DNA of 64,000 nt, taken from positions 19,654,001 through 19,718,000 of the forward strand of contig NW_027478158.1 in assembly GCF_051020975.1 (NCBI RefSeq), read 5' to 3'. Source of the DNA: Osmia lignaria lignaria (taxonomy: Eukaryota; Arthropoda; Insecta; Hymenoptera; Megachilidae). Position 1 is the first letter of the stretch. Every line of letters starts with the position of its first letter. Under the pieces are notes generated by a model. It was not told where the DNA came from. It ran no database searches and worked only from the letters and a program-made list of their open reading frames with translations. The position numbers were made by a program, and so were the translations under genes. This document shows, in pieces, positions 63,430 to 64,000 of the stretch.

Positions 63430-64000
63430 CGCAATAGTGCAGAGTTATCTCAAAGAAAGGGGCCACGGTGTTTCTGTATCTCTATTATGTTGGTGCGGCT
63501 TCGGAACTTTTAAATATCTTGATATATCTCGAGAACCACGCATCTGATCAAAAAATATCATAGAACATAAAAAGTAGGAAACTTAATTCTCTACAAAAAC
63601 GGTCTCTTAACATTTTGCCATAGCTCGCTTCGTTTCCGAGATATTTGCAGATTTATCTCAAGGGAAGGGGCCTGAAGGACATATTTCGAGATATTTCTTC
63701 TTCTTGTTGTTCTTCTTCTGCACAGCTGAGCTGGAAGTGGCATTTGCAGGTCGCAATAGTGCAGAGTTATCTCAAAGAAAGGTGCGACGGTGTTTCTGTA
63801 TCTCTATTATGTTGGTGCGGCTTCGGAACTTTTAAATATCTCGATATATCTCGAAAACTACGCTTCTGATCAAAAAATATCATAAAACATAAATTGTAGG
63901 AAACATTATTCTCTACAAAAAAGGTCTCTTAACATTTTGCCATAGCTCGCTTCGTTTCCGAGATATTTGCAGATTTATCTCAAGGGAAGGGGCCTGTCGG
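63430..64000 (+). repeat. Right edge: re-occurrence of the zone C 7-mer sequence
   Basis: From the right half of unit 63323 the sequence follows 32,850-33,420. Shared marks are GAACCACGC, CTACAAAAACGGTCTC, GGCCTGAAGG, CACAGCTGAGC, GGTGCGACGG, CATAAAACAT, AACATTATTC, and finally GGCCTGTCGG at the very end. The left half of unit 63323 is instead a GATTCAGCTCAAAGG unit, so the join lies inside that monomer. The start is approximate because few variants mark it. Confidence 0.87.
63967..64000 (+). repeat. Partial right-edge monomer (unit positions 1-34)
   Basis: The window ends 34 bp into the next copy, at GGCCTGTCGG, the form seen in units 33386 and 35640. The array clearly continues beyond the window. 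Confidence 0.95.

Larger units (their letters stand above)
50130..63966 (+). repeat. Zone E: mosaic of short recurring blocks
   Basis: This is the most heterogeneous zone. Recurring unit types are: TTCTCCTTGTTG (50130, 53672, 60750, 61716); GATATATTTCAAGG with GACGGGCAT and TGCGTCTTCGG (50452, 56892, 57533); GATTCAGCTCAAAGG (eleven units from 50774 to 63323); GATTCATCTC (54316, 54960, 58496, 61072); GCCCCTCGCACTAG (55604, 59784, 62357); CTGGCGGAC (56248, 60428, 61394); and AAGAGGCC with GTACCTC (54960, 58496, 63001). Units 53994, 55604 and 56248 recur 4,180 bp later, which is 13 monomers minus 6 bp. Intermediate units do not all match, so a 13-mer may have existed and been shuffled. Confidence 0.85.
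1..64000 (+). repeat. Tandem satellite array, 322-bp monomer, 198 full copies
   Basis: The same unit recurs head to tail from the first base to the last. The conserved TTGCAG that I use as unit position 1 falls at 220, 542, 864 and so on in exact 322-bp steps up to 57,214, then with three 3-bp losses up to 63,967. Copies differ mainly by scattered single-base changes. The consensus unit is about 39% G+C (61 C, 65 G, hand-counted on one representative). All copies share one orientation. No unique sequence, inserted transposon or gene interrupts the array, so this entry also covers every stretch without a gene. Satellites of this size commonly occupy centromeric or heterochromatic blocks; which one applies here cannot be told from sequence alone. 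I do not recognise the family by name. Confidence 0.98.

Noticed and set aside
220..63869. About 180 forward frames of 73-84 codons as a large gene family
   Set aside because: They are the same satellite frame in each monomer. They start at TTG and have no consensus ATG, some carry stops, and no promoter, splice or poly(A) signal is apparent.
1..64000. CRISPR array
   Set aside because: The spacing is regular, but there are no short repeats with unique spacers. The entire 322 bp is conserved between copies.
1..64000. Telomeric repeat, rDNA or transposon ends
   Set aside because: No telomere-like hexamer or pentamer runs, no rRNA-like sequence, and no terminal repeats or target-site duplications were seen at any monomer junction.

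Overview
The whole 64-kb window is one uninterrupted head-to-tail satellite DNA array. The monomer is 322 bp. The window holds 198 complete monomers plus a 219-bp partial copy on the left and a 34-bp partial copy on the right. All copies are on the same strand. I found no unique gene, no recognisable RNA gene, no transposon and no inversion. Both edges lie inside the array, so its true length is unknown. This is nuclear eukaryotic repetitive DNA, as found in centromeric, pericentromeric or other heterochromatin. The monomer is about 39% G+C by my hand count, and CpG is not clearly depleted (11 observed, about 12 expected), which does not suggest a heavily CpG-methylated genome. The general look reminds me of arthropod satellites, but that is an impression from memory and I cannot name a species.

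Monomer layout, numbered from the conserved TTGCAG: 1-222 is a frame open in most copies (74 codons from a TTG, ending at TGA 223-225). Within it, 3-28 and 117-142 are an internal direct repeat, and 50-76 is a TTC/TTG-rich pyrimidine tract. Positions 226-300 are A-rich with three A5-A6 runs. Positions 301-322 are a well-conserved GCTCGCTTCGTTTCCGAG-type block. The hexamer GAGATA or its complement TATCTC occurs six times per monomer.

Region by region, variant bases show several higher-order repeat (HOR) domains. Zone A (about 1-6,015) has a 7-mer HOR of 2,254 bp in about 2.6 copies. Zone B (about 6,016-24,691) has a 16-mer HOR of 5,152 bp: two full copies, then a third that has lost two monomers and breaks up into rearranged blocks, including a duplicated 4-mer. 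Zone C (about 24,692-35,961) is mixed and ends in a nearly identical pair of 2,254-bp 7-mers. Zone D (about 35,962-50,129) has overlapping 13- and 15-monomer periods and local 2-mer and 3-mer duplications. Zone E (about 50,130-64,000) is a mosaic holding the only length variants (three 319-bp monomers) and ends in a stretch of the zone-C 7-mer.

No set of genes works together here. The content is repeat evolution: unequal exchange, local amplification and conversion-like hybrid monomers. Monomer length stays exactly 322 bp through 177 consecutive copies. The conserved reading frame has no consensus ATG and carries amplified stop codons, so I treat it as non-coding.
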